NCBI RefSeq assembly: GCF_021018895.1
Contig: NC_079387.1
Coordinates: forward strand, 9,861,583 to 9,925,582
Length of the DNA: 64,000 nucleotides
Reading direction: 5' to 3'
Source: Seriola aureovittata
Lineage: Eukaryota > Chordata > Actinopteri > Carangiformes > Carangidae
The notes beneath the pieces are model-generated. The model saw nothing but the letters and a program-made list of their open reading frames with translations. It was not told the DNA's origin and searched no databases. Shown piece after piece: positions 48,561 through 61,734 of this stretch. The stretch's first letter is position 1; the number at the start of each line of letters is the position of its first letter. The position numbers and the translations under genes are program-made.

Positions 48561-49893
48561 TTAGCTCATGACGTAGATTTAAACACATGTTTACACTGCT
48601 CCGGGCTGTTGTCTGAGTTCACAGATATGTCAGAGGATTTTCAGTGTTCTGGTATGGAGAAATAATAAGTGAGTGGGTGTTAATTATGCTTAAGAAGTTA
48701 ATGGCTTTTCTGTGTGTGAATGTGATGGAATTTATGGCTCTAAAATAATGTGATTTCTGCGGTGGCCTTGAGAGTTTAACGCACTGAAAACAGACAAAAG
48801 AAAAGCAAAGACAGGAAACATCTTCGTCAATTTGACAACACACGTGCTGCAAACGAAACACCTTCCGTTGTCGTCTGTGCTACTTGCAGCGATTTCCTGT
48901 ATTTGGTTGTGTTGTGAGTATTTGCAGCGTTTGTGTTGTCAAATTGACAGTAGCTGTCCAGATACGCTTCACACATGCACATCCAGTTGAGCAGGGAATC
49001 TATTCATCGTCGCTGTCTGCACGTACATTTCATAAGTGTTATCGTGTTTGGCACGGCAATAAGTGGCCCTGGAACGAAGCGGCCGTTTGTTTGGAGCCCA
49101 TTTATTTTCTGGTGAAATGGTATGTCATTACATTTCACTAAAGGAAAAGACTGACGGAGAGCGACTGAGGAAATATATACAGAGAAATAATGAATTTTCC
49201 AAGTAGTATATGCATTTAAATCTGCATCAAAAAACTCAAGTCTGCACTGATCTATAAATGAATGAGTACCAGCATCTTTTATCCACAGCTGCCTCCATCT
49301 GCCTTCAGCAAGCTAACTCTGATTCTTCCTCCTTTTCTGACGGTAAAATAATACGATCGGCATGAAGGAGGATTCTTGCAAGGACAGATGAGACGCAGAG
49401 TGGCGCCTCTTCTTTTTATTGAGATACAGAGCGGGGTGCGATGGCCGACTACTGCCTCGGAGCTGAAGGTCACACGTGCACGCATCGATCACACCCAGGA
49501 AAAGTGAGAGGGAGAGACTTGTCTTGATTTTCTGGCGCTGTCAGCTCCCGTTGAACCAAGCCAAGTAACGCTCTTTGACTTGAAGCAGGGGAGCTGGAAC
49601 AAGTGAGTGTGTTAAAAGAAAAAAAAAAAATGGAGGGAGGTAGGAGATCCCACACACCTCCTGTACGCTTTGATACCCGGCTCTGTCCTTGAGCTCGCCG
49701 CCAGCGGAGGGTCCCATGGTAACCTACCGTGGAAAACAGGGACGCTGGATGAAGCAGCCGCCGGTCACAGGGAAGGAGACGAACCCTGCGTTACAGCAGG
49801 TAGCATTCAAAAGGTAAAACTACTGCTGCCCATTTACTTTAATGCACCGTTACTGTACTGAGCTCACCCACCTACTGCCAGCACACATCACAG

Positions 49894-49898
<5 letters not shown>

Positions 49899-49988
<90 letters not shown>
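49899..49988 (+). repeat. (CA)45 microsatellite
   Basis: A 90-bp uninterrupted CA run, the longest perfect dinucleotide tract in the window. Confidence 0.93.
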
Positions 49989-49991
<3 letters not shown>

Positions 49992-50122
49992 TTACAGCCT
50001 CTCTGATCTCTAATCTCTGTGTATATAACATCACTCTCTCACCTGGTGGATTTATATCAAAGCTGAATGCCAGCATAGTCAAAATAATACAAAGGATTTG
50101 TAACATAACTTCTCTGCCTCAT

Positions 50123-50124
<2 letters not shown>

Positions 50125-50162
<38 letters not shown>

Positions 50163-50278
50163 GTCCCTTTATTTGGAATACGTGTCGTCTATGAGGATTT
50201 AAATCTCAGCTCACACCTTCCTGATTCATCAACAGCAGCCATTTAACACTGTGCTGATGAGTGCTGTGCTGTTTTAAC

Positions 50279-50318
<40 letters not shown>
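50125..50318 (+). repeat. (AC)18 and (TG)18 in opposite orientation
   Basis: AC at 50,125-50,161 and TG at 50,283-50,318, about 120 bp apart, can pair as an inverted repeat. Confidence 0.9.
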
Positions 50319-50322
<4 letters not shown>

Positions 50323-51847
50323 CGTGTGCACATGAAAGCTGCCCAATTGAAATGGCTTGAAAAGGAAAATCTGCCAACATGTACAAGGCCGTCCTCTATT
50401 GTGCGCCCTGTCAGGTGGAAACTTTCTATTTCTCAAATGTCAACTTCTCAGCTGCAGCCTTGTTTCCGGCCCTGAGCACCGTGTACCTTGGACTCGGCCA
50501 GTGGCTCCTGAAATACGCTCGTAAAAGGCCAAAGTTGCGTAAATTTCTCCAACAAGAAGACAATATAGTAATTAGAAAGAGAAATCTGAAACTTTCTGCC
50601 CCTTTTTTAATACGTAAAGATCAAGCTGGAACTTCTGCAGTTCCTATAACGGCCACTTGGGGCGGCTCCAAAACTGAGTCAATCCTCAGACTCTCATGTT
50701 AAACACATGTTTACAAAAACAGCTTTGGTGTCTGGAGCTAAATTTCCTCTTTGTGGTGAAGAGGGAGCTCGATTCACCGCTCCATTTTCATCTTCATCTT
50801 CTTCACTTTGCTTTAAACATAAATACGGAGACAATACGAGGGTCTGACTCTCACTGCTCTGCGTGTGTGGCAGGTTTGTTGCACCTCAAGCTTTTGCTAC
50901 GGTGAATGAGCATGCAAAGGTGAGAGAAACTCAGCCCTCGCGGCATCACCTTCCCTCCTCCTCCTCCTCCTCCCCCTCCTCCTCTAAACTTCTCTCCGGG
51001 CGTTCACTCCTTCCTGGCAGCCGGGGCTCTGGAGTCCCTTTTGTCATTTCCACCTCTATCACAGCCACATCCGCGACGGGAGCCCCCACTGCACTGCGCA
51101 TTTTCAGGTGTCCCTTGAAAGACAAACCTCTTCTCCCGGCGAGAGCGCATACATTCAGTTTACAGAGCGATCAAACAGTCCAGCACCTCCGTAATCTCTC
51201 CCTCCCTGTCTGAGTCCGCCCCTATCTTCCTGGACAAGCTGTTAGTAATGAGAGTGGGGTGTGCGCCAAGCCGTTTGGCTGTGTAATCCCTTTCATAATG
51301 CCCTTCACTCAAGGGCCAGGGGTCATAAATAAACAACAGAGCGAACGGCAGCGCGGCATCGCAGGCGGCGGGCAGATTGCAAAGTGGTCTCGCCCAGGAG
51401 CGGCGGTGGGGGTGTGTTACGCCGCTGATGACTGAAAGGGTCACACGGTGCCACGGTGAGACTGCTGCAGAGACTTATTATGCTGAAGGTGTGATGGGCG
51501 GGGAGGGAGAGGAGAGGAGGGAGCGCTGAATGGCTGAGCTGTCTAGGGGTTATGTTGACTGCTGGACCCTGTGATGATAGGGAGCTCCCGTGGGGAGGAG
51601 GGGGAGGGGGGGGGGGGCTAGAAACCGTATCCCACTGCAGATGTACTCTTTGGGTGTGTGTGTTAGCACATGACTGGATGTGTATATGAGGCCGTGTCAG
51701 TGTGTGTTCGTGCACGTCCCGGCTGTTGGTTCATCGGCTGCAGGCGTTTCTGCAGGAGCGGCTCGGTGCACATTTGCCATCGCTGCAAGGTCAGAGCGGA
51801 CCTCGCTGCTCGCTGTCAAAATGGAGGACAGGAAGGAGGCAGGTAGG

Positions 51848-51871
51848 TGGGTGTGTGTGTGTGTGTGTGTG
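51848..51871 (+). repeat. (GT)n microsatellite
   Basis: About 11 perfect GT units, followed by GGGTGGGTGGGAGG. Confidence 0.85.
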
Positions 51872-52239
51872 GGTGGGTGGGAGGAGAGTCATCATTGTCT
51901 CTCTGGGGGGGCCCCTGGGGACCTGAGCCCTTGTTGAGTCCTTGAACTCCTCTCTTTTCTGGCTGCTCACAAACAGAAAATAAATGCCTGCCTCTCTGAA
52001 ACACAGTGCTACAGAGGAGAGAGCAGAGGAGGAGGAGGACACGGTGTTTCTATCAATGATATGTTACGTGCTCTTACGCTGTAACAGGATGAGCCATTGT
52101 GAAAGGGGGCAGCTATGACTGTGACAAGTGAATTTCTTTCTCGGGTTAAATTAAGCACCTGTCCATCAATCAGGCGCTGGTTATACAAACCCAGGCAGGT
52201 GAATCCAACACCGATGACGTGTCAGAATCAGACACACCA

Positions 52240-52452
52240 AATACCTGTTTGTATCTACCTGTGTTAAATGCACATAACATACATTTACACAACCTCTACA
52301 ATATTCATTACAGAACAGCACTGTTGCGCTGCTGTAACCTTGTACACACATTTAACAGTGACAGCTTGACCTCCACACAGATTTACACATATACTGTATA
52401 TATTATATGTTATTGTCCAAACATACTTGTCCAATAAAGCTAATTTGATTCT
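52240..52452 (+). mobile_element. LINE 3'-terminus-like remnant
   Basis: The segment ends ACATACTTGTCCAATAAAGC followed by TAATTTGATTC. Many fish LINE copies end in the very similar ACATACTTGGCCAATAAAGC followed by short TGATTC repeats. The upstream 170 bp has the mixed, low-complexity look of a LINE 3' UTR (TGCACATAAC.., TATATATTATATG) but no RT motif. It is read as a heavily 5'-truncated copy. Confidence 0.5.
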
Positions 52453-53740
52453 TAAAGCCTCCAGTGTAAAGGTCTCTGTCCATGTGTAGTTTGATTATAG
52501 ATCAGCTCTAGCTTCTATATTAATACTGTGAAAGTATCAAAGCCTCAGTCCACAGAGAAATGCTCACAGCCTATATTCAGAAACTGAGCCTTAAAACCAG
52601 CCGTCAGGACTTCTGGAACTTTGTGATGTCACAACAAAGCAGTCACCAAGCCCCGCCCACCTGGACCCACCATCCAAACCTTTGCAGGATTTGGTTTCTC
52701 TGACTGTTTTTACCTGAAATCTGTGTTTTAGAGCTGCACTGATTAGGTGATTAATAAGAAAAGTAATTGACGTCGTTTGAGTCGCCTTTTAAGCAAAGAC
52801 TCCATGTATGTGTTCAGTGTTTTATATCATAATAAAGTGAATATGTTTTGGGTTTTGCGCTGCTGGTTGAATGAGTCATTTAAAGGACTTGGAGACGGTG
52901 ATGGAAAATCAACCTCTGTTGATTGTGTGGCAACGGTGTGACAGAGTGGAGCTAATTCACACCCACAAACGAGTCCACATCCACAAAACCGAACCAAACC
53001 GAAACTGACTTCCATACAGGTGTCAAAACACACACCGCAGCGTGCTGACATCCAACCACAATCACACATGACATGACATGGTTCTTATTCTTACCTGCTG
53101 TAAATATCTCCTGTAATCATTAACAAGAAAACTACAGCTGAAATTAGTCATAAGTAATTAGTATTTTCAAACTTGATTAATCATCAGTCAGTTTTCAAGC
53201 AATTAGACTTTGGCCAACTACACACTGACTTGCCAACACCGGAAAAGCCATGGTTTGGATGGCGATGTGTGATGAGTCTAAGCTTGATATTTCCCGCTGG
53301 TTTTTCTCATCAGTCTATTTCCAGTCTGTGTTTAAATTACTGCAAGAAAAAGTGTCACTTAAAACTAAAAGTGTGCGCACGCATGCCCACATCTGTGCCA
53401 CAGCAAAAGCCCCTTTACACCGAAATTAGCCCTACAATTACTTTTACATAACATACCACCGACACAAAGTACTTAGTATGCTATGCAACCCACTTTGAGC
53501 CACCAGAGATGGCTACAAAGCCTTTCCTCCCACGGATAGGAGTGGAGAGTAAGCATGTGTGGTGGAGTGCTTACGTCCAGAGAAATAGTTCAGGGCAGAA
53601 CTTTGAAAGTTTTGACTTTTCTTTTCTTCTCCAGTTCAGTCGAAGCAGCAGAAACAGAAATGTTCCAAAATGTAAAAGTGAATGTCAACATGTTTGCCAA
53701 GACGGTAGCGGAGAAACCGAAACTCACAAATGAACATGGA

Positions 53741-53745
53741 CGAGG

Positions 53746-53778
<33 letters not shown>

Positions 53779-53803
53779 CACACACACATGCACGCACACA
53801 CAC
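53741..53803 (+). repeat. (CA)n with CG interruptions
   Basis: A CA tract with three CG interruptions, followed by a T/C-rich stretch and an A-rich stretch to about 53,950. Confidence 0.9.
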
Positions 53804-54351
53804 ACGGCACCCTTTCTTTCTTTGTCATTCCCTTCATCTTTTACCTCATTTTCCCTTCGCTTTCTTTCTCACTCTGCTCTATTCTCTCGCCTTTTTTACT
53901 TTCTCTCTTCCCCTCGCTTTCAAAAAAAAAAGAAAAAGAAAAGAAAAGAGAAATGACCTAGTTGATAAAGGCAGACGTGATAAATGGCCACAGAAAATCC
54001 TGCCTTTTGAACCTAGTTCTAATTTTATGCGGCATCAAAACACTATTGTGCCAAAGTCCAAGCCCCCACATTGGAGTAAATACATTGCAGCACATAAAAG
54101 CCCCCTTATGAAGTGTACTGTCAGTGTGTGGAGGGAGGGCCTATTCATCTGCAGAGTTTAGCTTTATCAAAGTCATGCATGGTTAAGAGTATGCAATCGC
54201 TCAGTGAATATACAAAAGACTAAAGGATTTGGGTTAGGAGAGAAACCTCACAGTCCACACACTCTGGCTAATTTCTAACATCAAACACACTGTTCAAAGG
54301 CGTAGTGTCCGACTTGCGTGTGTGAAGACACCTCCAGGAAATGCAAAGAGT

Positions 54352-54385
<34 letters not shown>

Positions 54386-54402
54386 GGGGGGGGGGGGGGG
54401 GG
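54352..54402 (+). repeat. G33-T-G17 homopolymer tract
   Basis: Fifty of 51 bases are G, interrupted only by T at 54,385. It is among the longest G tracts expected in a vertebrate genome and has extreme quadruplex potential. Length may be inaccurate because of sequencing. Confidence 0.85.
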
Positions 54403-54859
54403 CTGTAAGAGAGAAGGGAGCGGAGGTAAATGGTCAAAGCAGAAGTGGCCAAAGGAGATTTACTGTGCAACAGGAGCAGAGAATGTAAAATGGATTCACT
54501 GAAGGTAGCTGCATGAAAAAACATTTTCATTTTCAAACGCTTTCACCTTGATACCTTGTTCTCAACAGACAACCCTCAAACATTAGTGTGTCCACCGGTG
54601 CGCATTAACCTCTGGCAAGCTTATGTTCAGTCAAAAGCCAAGTGAGTGGCCCCTTGAAGCTGCAAGGTTCATTTACACCTACAATACAATAACGTGGAAG
54701 GGAACAAACAACCTACTGTTGATTTTCCTACTCCACGTCTCGAGGCTTGAAAATCAAAAGTGGCAAGTAGGAGGTTCCTCACTCTGGACCAAGGTGTTTA
54801 TTAACGGGTAAATTGGACTTGACAGCTGTTAGAGAAAAGGTCAGGTGATCAACACAATC

Positions 54860-54985
54860 ATTAGGAATGGCCTTCTAGAGACAAAACCAATCAATAACCA
54901 ATTTAATGTCAATCTGGCCAGTAGTTGTTGAGGCACTGGACAAAGGTGTTGGACAGACCAATGGACCACTCACTCACAACATTTA
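54860..54985 (+). repeat. Possible interspersed repeat remnant
   Basis: CTGGCCAGTAGTTGTTGAGG, followed by CACTGGACAAAGGTGTTGGA and CAGACCAATGGACC, resembles a fish repeat in which an AGTTGTTGAGATATTT stretch precedes GACCAAAGTGGTGGACC. The match is short and imperfect. Confidence 0.3.
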
Positions 54986-55257
54986 AAAAGGTAAAAGCGT
55001 CATACCAGCAAAGACATGACAATATGACGATTCTTTATTATACCACATTTTTCATCACCCATGATAACAATTCCTAATGATCAATTATCAATTATAATAA
55101 AGGGGCTGATTGTAATTTTTCTCTGACGAGGTCGTGGTGACTGTCGCTTGACAAAAGCTTCGGTCATCATTGTCTTTATAGTAGAAGAAGTTATAATACG
55201 TCCTCTGAGCAGCGCTACATCTCCAGGGCAGATTGGAGGCTACAGTTACTCGGTATC

Positions 55258-55496
55258 GGAAAGTGATAAGACAGGCCGGGGCTAGCTGGTTAGCATGCTA
55301 ACTTCCGTAGAACAAAAGATGCGATGGAGACGAGAGCTAACGTCGGTGTTTCTTTCCACCTTTGGAGACAGCTCTTATTCAGTAAAGGAAAGAAGTTTGA
55401 TGCTGAACCTGCTACATTTCTATAAGACTGGTAAGTAATGCTAACGTAGGCTAAGTAGTGATAGCAAAACAAACAAAAAATACCTCCTTTAAAGCG
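55258..55496 (+). repeat. Interspersed repeat, copy C (most complete)
   Basis: This is the longest of the three copies, at about 240 bp. It matches copy A through GACAGCTCTT, the AGTAAAGGA..AGAAGTTTGATGCTGAA block and the ACCTCCTTTAA 3' side, and matches copy B through GGGGCTAGCTGGTTAGCATG and the GTGTTT/CTCCACCT region. The true ends are not visible by eye, and no target-site duplication was recognised. Confidence 0.65.
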
Positions 55497-55499
55497 ACT

Positions 55500-58400
55500 T
55501 GGACCCAAACAAGAGATGGGATAAGAAAACAGATGGATGGATTAATTTAAGAAAAACGACTTCTTCAGTTATATAGATTTAAGTTTTTGCTTAAACCAAC
55601 ACTTGTTCGTTTTGAGTGGATGAGTGGATCATAGCTACTGCGGCTAACAGAAGTGAAATGTCTGATGGTGCTGAAACTGAAGCTCCACAAAAAAAGGACT
55701 GAGCTGCCTCCCACAGCCCACCTTTAGTTTAAAGGTGTTGTCTCCTGGCAGCCTGCTCTGTTACAAAAACATCTTGTGACTAGGATTGCTGCCAACAGGT
55801 TTAAGGTTGAAGACTTCCTGGTGCCCTGAAGAAAGCTAAATTTAATGCTTTTTTGACTTTTTTTAAGACTTTCAAAGACATGCAAATACCCTGCCAAAGG
55901 TGGGGTGAAAACCCTGAGGGGCAAGGTGCAATAAAAATCGAAATATAGAGAAAACAACGCACACAATCGGACAACCTTTGCCCTGAAGGAATTCACTGTT
56001 GAAGTCAATTGTACAAAAGGTGACAGTAATTACTTGTGTAAAGACTGAGAAACAAGAGCTTAGGAGTTCATTCCTTCCTTCTTAACCACCTCCACACACC
56101 CGCTGAATCGCTGCGTGGAGTGGGCGTTGCTTTTTGGATTGCTGGTTTCAGATAAAAAAACTAATGGAGTGTTATAGGGAGAGGGGGTTTCACACGCTGT
56201 GGATCCATTTAAAGGAAACTTCGGTTGAAGCGAACGAACGCCTTTAGGCCCAGGGGTTGAGGAGGAAAACAAACCGAACCAAATAAAACCTCTACTCTGT
56301 TTTATCCTATTGGTTTCATGTCTGTCGGAATGTGAACTGACAAAGCAGAGGTGGTTAAAGCTGCAGACAGCTCATGCTGGTGACTGACTGCTTATGGACG
56401 CCTCACAAGGATGTGTCAGCCAAAAACTTTAAATTAGCAGCAGAGTGAAACACAACGCGGAGAGGGAGGATTCACTCCACCGATCTCAAAACAAAAGAAG
56501 CTTGCGACCTTCACTTTAAATGAAACCTTCATTTGTCAAGAGGTGCTCTGACTGGTAGAAACCGGCGGGGCTCTCTGCTCAAGTGGATATGTTTTACCAC
56601 TAGACAGAAAGCGGTGCTCAAACACTGCACTGGTCTGTACTGCACTGAGCTTTACCAGGTTCAAAGGCCAGTGTAAACAAGATTCGCCAAACCTCTCACA
56701 GATATTAACCTTGCAAACAGGAAGCAAACAGGAAGTGGCCATGGTTTAACCTCTGGGGTAATCATACGGCGTGTCCAGCCCACTTTACAGTCCAGGTTAA
56801 ACAGTGCAGCTGAGCTGCGGGAGGGACTGCCTCTGCACCGCCCGGCTTAAGAGCAGACTCATTGATTGATCTTATTGATATTTGTAAGGACTGCTTTCGA
56901 TTTGTTTAACCTGCTCAGGGTGAGAAGACGAGTTTAACAGAGGACAAAGCCACACAGAAAGAAGAGGTACTGGACGTTCTGCCAGACAAGCAAATACAAT
57001 ATTCCTCTTTACATCAGAGAACATTTCATTAATCCTATTTTCATAATCCAGAAAGAATTATTGGAATTAGAGACCAAAAAAATACTAATACTGTTTTTTT
57101 GCTCTGTACTCTCTCTGTAGTCTCCAGCTTTCTCTGATGTTCTCAACTTGTTCAAAATCCTAAAAATACGAGCCTCCACCTCCACAGATCACACTGAGCC
57201 GCACACACACCAGTAAGTTAGGCCCAGTAAAGCCAACACACTCACTAAGTGAGTTCATATAACCGTGGTTGAGGTGTGACTTTGGTTAAAATTTGTAATT
57301 ACTGAAAAGAAATTTATCAGTATGTACATTTATTATAAACGACAATGTCCCCTTCCTCTCTTTGCTACCAGCTGACAATGGTGGTACAGTAATGCAAATT
57401 GTTTTTCATCTGTGTAGGCAGAAACTAAAAATACCTCCCTCTCCATTACTTCATGACTCCCATGGAAACCATGAAAGAGAGGCAGCTAACAGGAGCTACA
57501 TCCTCTCCTTTCTGTAATACAACAAACATTGTAGTAAGTGTGTGGGAGCTGCTGATGAAAGTAGATAAAACAAACTGAATCAGGGCTAACGTTAGCAAGG
57601 TGGGCTGCCTAGTGGAAGCTTGTTAGCCTAGCTTGCTAACTAAGATTTTTCCATTGGAATACCAACTACACAGCATGATGAGCCCCTCTAAAGGTTGAAC
57701 TCTGTTATTCATGGTTGCTACGGTAACTAACGCTGTGTGGGCCTGTGGGCGGTGACTGTTGTTTACATGGGTCCTGACCTGTTTGTCTAATTTCCATAAT
57801 GACATTAGGTGATGGGTGATACATACATACATACAGACATACAATGAGGCAGCTCAGCTCAACGAGTGAAATGACGGACTAATCTGCATTTACTGCTTGA
57901 CCCCGGCGTGACCCTCAGCCCCCGGTCGATACAAGATATGATTTGAAATCTTCCACATCAGCAGCTGCAGGTGAGGTCCTGAGGGGGAAGCCGCTGTGAT
58001 TCATGTGTCAGCCAAGACAAATAACCCGGTCTTGCATTAATCACCCTTTCATCCGACAGAGCACTTGTTTGAACCCAGACACACTTTATAAATCAACTCG
58101 TGCATGGCCAAAGAAAAAGCTGTGAGATGCATCCACAGAGGCTTCTCCTTTCAAAGCGGTGAGACGTTATTGTTTGAATCGGCAGCCTCTCGCTGCTCGC
58201 CAATTGAAACCCCACCACAGTTTCATTTAATCTGACAAGTATAATCTTCTGAGATTGCCCTTTCCCGCTGTGATGTTTGGAAAGCTTATAAAAGACTCAC
58301 TTCATTGATCTGAAGACACTTTAAGAGGCCTTATTGTTGTTCCCATGCCATAATCACAAATAGACCATTTGAAATGGAATAATGCCAAACAATGCCAGTC

Positions 58401-59145
58401 AGTGAGCGAGTCAACCATGTAATAAAGGCCTAATAGTTTTATCATTGCTCCGAAATTGCGGTCTATCTGTGTTTGTGTGTGTTGCTGTCTTCCTGTCTGT
58501 AAATCTGCCAGCAGTTCAAATACAGCTCGTTCAGTGTAACCACAGAAGCTGTTGTTGAGCTAGTTTAGATTGAAATAAGGGACGTTTAATAGGAAAAATA
58601 CAAGTCAATCAATCTTCTATCTCTGGGGATAAATGACTATTTTCACTGATAATCAAAGCCAGTGAAAGGGATGTGAAACGTGCTTGTTTTGACAAAAATA
58701 CAATATGCTAGAAGAACCAACCTGCCTAGAATCTGATTTTAAGGAGTTGTTAAAACCACAGATATGACAAATCTATTTTCATCATTTCTAACGAGCTATC
58801 GCATCGCAAACGGAGGAAGCAAGATGGCGACGAGGGAGACAGCGGAGTTGGCGATAACATCTGTGGATTAGCTAACATCTGGAGTCCTGACTGATTCCTA
58901 TGGAAAGATTTCTCAATGAGGAAGTGAGCGTAGATGAACTGAGCACAGCTTTTATGGAGGAAAAACCAAGTTCAACAAAACATTAATCACAGATGATTTT
59001 TTAAAACGTTTAAAACGTGTCTGGAGAGGAGCTTTAATTTTGTGCTGATACACGGAACAGCCACGCTTCCATCAGATCATCGAATGCTGCAGAGACGCTA
59101 TGGAAAGCTTTAGGCTGCGGGACGTTTGAAGTCAAAGATGTGTTC

Positions 59146-59147
<2 letters not shown>
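55500..59147. other. Noncoding interval, no gene recognised
   Basis: Unique-looking DNA with a TTAGC-rich patch at 57,585-57,640, (CATA)n at 57,821-57,842 and the candidate element at 58.0-58.5 kb. CAAGATGGCGAC at 58,820-58,831 matches a YY1-type site. No coding exon was recognised. Confidence 0.5.
58010..58470. promoter_or_regulatory. Candidate conserved noncoding element
   Basis: A repeat-free stretch with CTTGCATTAATCACCC, CATTTAATCTGACAAG, TTATTGTTGTTCCCATGCC and AAAGGCCTAATAG. There is no recognisable transposon, microsatellite or coding frame. Confidence 0.25.

Positions 59148-59192
<45 letters not shown>
59148..59192 (+). repeat. (GA)22 microsatellite
   Basis: A perfect GA run of about 44 bp. 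Confidence 0.9.
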
Positions 59193-59194
<2 letters not shown>

Positions 59195-59597
59195 CCCAGA
59201 CAGACGCTTGTGGAACGTTACTGCAGCCAGTGATGATGTTCACATCAAACAGTGACGTGTCTGGGACAGATGGTGAATACTGATATTTTTGGTGTGGTCA
59301 TAAGTTGATGTCTTTGCAGCTGTTGGCTTCTGTGGGTCGCTAAACGCCCTTCCTGTCTCGTCCCTGTGTCTGCCGCTGTCCCGCTGCTGGGGGGGGGGGC
59401 TTTAATCTGAGGCCAACCAACCCTGTGATGTCACAGGTTATCGTGCTGCAAGATGGTGGCGTCATTAATGCGAAAAATAAATTGCAGCTTCTTCTATTAT
59501 TTTTTTCTCACGTCCGTTGATGATGAAAGTGGAAATCCATTTTGTGAATCATGTGCACTTGATTGTAGAGAGTTCATACAATCTGGATACACCTCGT

Positions 59598-59598
<1 letters not shown>

Positions 59599-59651
<53 letters not shown>
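59599..59651 (+). repeat. (CA)26 microsatellite
   Basis: A perfect CA run of about 53 bp. Confidence 0.9.
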
Positions 59652-59654
<3 letters not shown>

Positions 59655-60854
59655 CATTCATCAGCCATTCACCTCCCACTGCACCAAAATGGATTTCCCC
59701 CGGAGGCCAGCATTCAGGGTTTACGTCCCTAATGACCCACAATAATTCAACCGTGATTGATTAACGAAAGAAATCCACTAATGAGTTACAACAACTGTGT
59801 GAAGACAGAGAGACGTTCATCTCCGAGGCTTCCTCATGACTGTATTAAGCATTGTGCTCCCTGATATCTCACCGCCCTGTCAAATAACTCACTGCCGTTT
59901 GCCGGGCTCAGGCCGATATCTCACCGTGGTTGGCTGCGGTTCACGCTGAACACAGCGCCGGGGAAACCACGCGTGACAAACTGCGACCCTCGCGTTTGCA
60001 CTTCATTTGGGGCGACAGCCGCTCGGCGCTGGGGCAGACGGGGGAAAGACGTACGAGCCGGCGGTGTTAATGTATTCATGGGGAAAAAAAGATGGAGGAA
60101 ATCGCTCCTGAAACATGACGAAGCGCCTGCTGAGGTGTCTTTGATAAATTATGATGCAGCTATGCAAATAGCGCCTGCAGCTGGGTCTCTAGCGTGTACT
60201 GTTCAATTAGCCCGTCACCGCGGTGGTAGACTAACACTCGAGCTGGGTGAGAAATGGATCCATCTATTACTGAAATTCATACTAATCTGTTATGCAGCAT
60301 TATGATGAAATCAAAGGCAGTATTTTGAGTTTAGTGCAGATATAAACAAAAATAAATTCTGATGCTAAGACTAGTCTATAATCTAAAATCTTCCTGCATG
60401 AGACCCTTCTTTGACACAATAATTATCCCATTAAGAAACATCCTAAAACTCAGCACTGTTTGGAAACAACCTCCTGAAACCTGAGGCTTTTCTGACAAAC
60501 TTTATGTTCACTAAAACCTTTATTACTCCTCAGCCGATAGAAACATGAAATAAAAACCATTTCGCAGTTAAATCAAGTGCCTTTGAAACTCGATAAAGCT
60601 GGAAAAACATTCTCAGTTCAGTTTAACTCCTTATAACATTTGAAGAATCAATCTTTTTTTTAATGTTGATAAACTTTAGGGCAAATGTAACGATTTACGA
60701 CGAAAAGCTTAAGGTCTCAAATGGTTTTTACTTCATGTGTCAATCTGCCTCAGAGGCTGAGAAATAAAGGTTTTATTGACAGTGTTGCACCAGGTGAATC
60801 TGCACCTGTATCTAACTAGCGATGATACTGGCTCCTCCCCCCTCCCCCCTCCTT

Positions 60855-60895
60855 GAGCCGTGGCTAGCTGGTTAGCATCTTAGCAGGTTGATATC
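60855..60895 (+). repeat. Short fragment related to the copy A/B/C repeat
   Basis: GGCTAGCTGGTTAGCAT at 60,862-60,878 matches 17 nt of copies B and C exactly, then diverges. The flanks do not follow the longer copies, so this is either a scrap of the family or a chance match within TTAGC-rich DNA. Confidence 0.35.
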
Positions 60896-61429
60896 AGTAT
60901 CTGTCGTTGTCTTTGTTATTTTCATCCAGGTAACTGCTGTAATCTGTTTCAACATCGCTCCCCTCGCTCAGGTCGTCAGAACCGCGGCTTAAAAAACTTT
61001 TTTTTTGAGGCTAAAACAAACTAAAGTACATTTCCCATAATGGATTTCACATTCCTGACCCGAAATTCAGCGAATCACAATGTGTTAAGAGTTAATAAGC
61101 CGAGCAGCAAGACAAAGACTCTCATTTCTTCACCCAGTGAGAAGAAGCCTCATAAAGGAAGTTAAATCATGTTAGTACATTACACCCTTCTATCTGGATC
61201 TGCGTCACAGACCTACTTCACTAACACTACTAAAGCGTGTTGGATATAATTCATCACAGTGTCTCTGTGTAGTTTCTATTTCACTAACCAGATAAGAAAA
61301 AGCAAAAAAATCAAATCCTATGACTTATAAAATTATCTCATGGGTTGATTGAATATTTTAAGTGAATTCTCTAAATGAAAGTGTTGGATAAAGTGCTGCA
61401 AAATGGACTCCCTTTTAACTGTTTTGTGT

Positions 61430-61464
61430 ACACACACATATATATAAATAAATAAATATATATA
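61430..61464 (+). repeat. CA/TA/AATA compound microsatellite
   Basis: ACACACAC, then ATATATA, three AAAT units, and ATATATAT. Confidence 0.8.
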
Positions 61465-61734
61465 TCTTCATACAGAATTTGCTGTAACCTCTGGAGTCCT
61501 GATCTGGGAAGGAGTTCAAAGAAGCCTCTGAGATACAGACAGTTCCGCCCCAAGGCCCATCAACACATCCCGTCCTTTCCACTGAATATTTCACCATGAA
61601 GTGTGTGTGCGCTCAGATTTTACACTCATGTTACTCAATGCGACTTGTGTGGCGATGGAAATTAAAAACCATACAAGTAGTATGTGATTAGATGCAGCTT
61701 TCGAAAAAACAAACCGCTGCAAATTTACCATCAT

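Noticed and set aside
52610..52690. TTGTGATGTCACAACAAAG and GCCCCGCCCACC as a regulatory module or repeat
   Set aside because: TGTGATGTCACA recurs at 59.4 and 63.26 kb, but the flanks could not be aligned by eye, so neither a repeat family nor a CRE-type module can be supported.
54294..54536. Proline-rich minus frame across the G tract
   Set aside because: Low-complexity translation of G33-T-G17.
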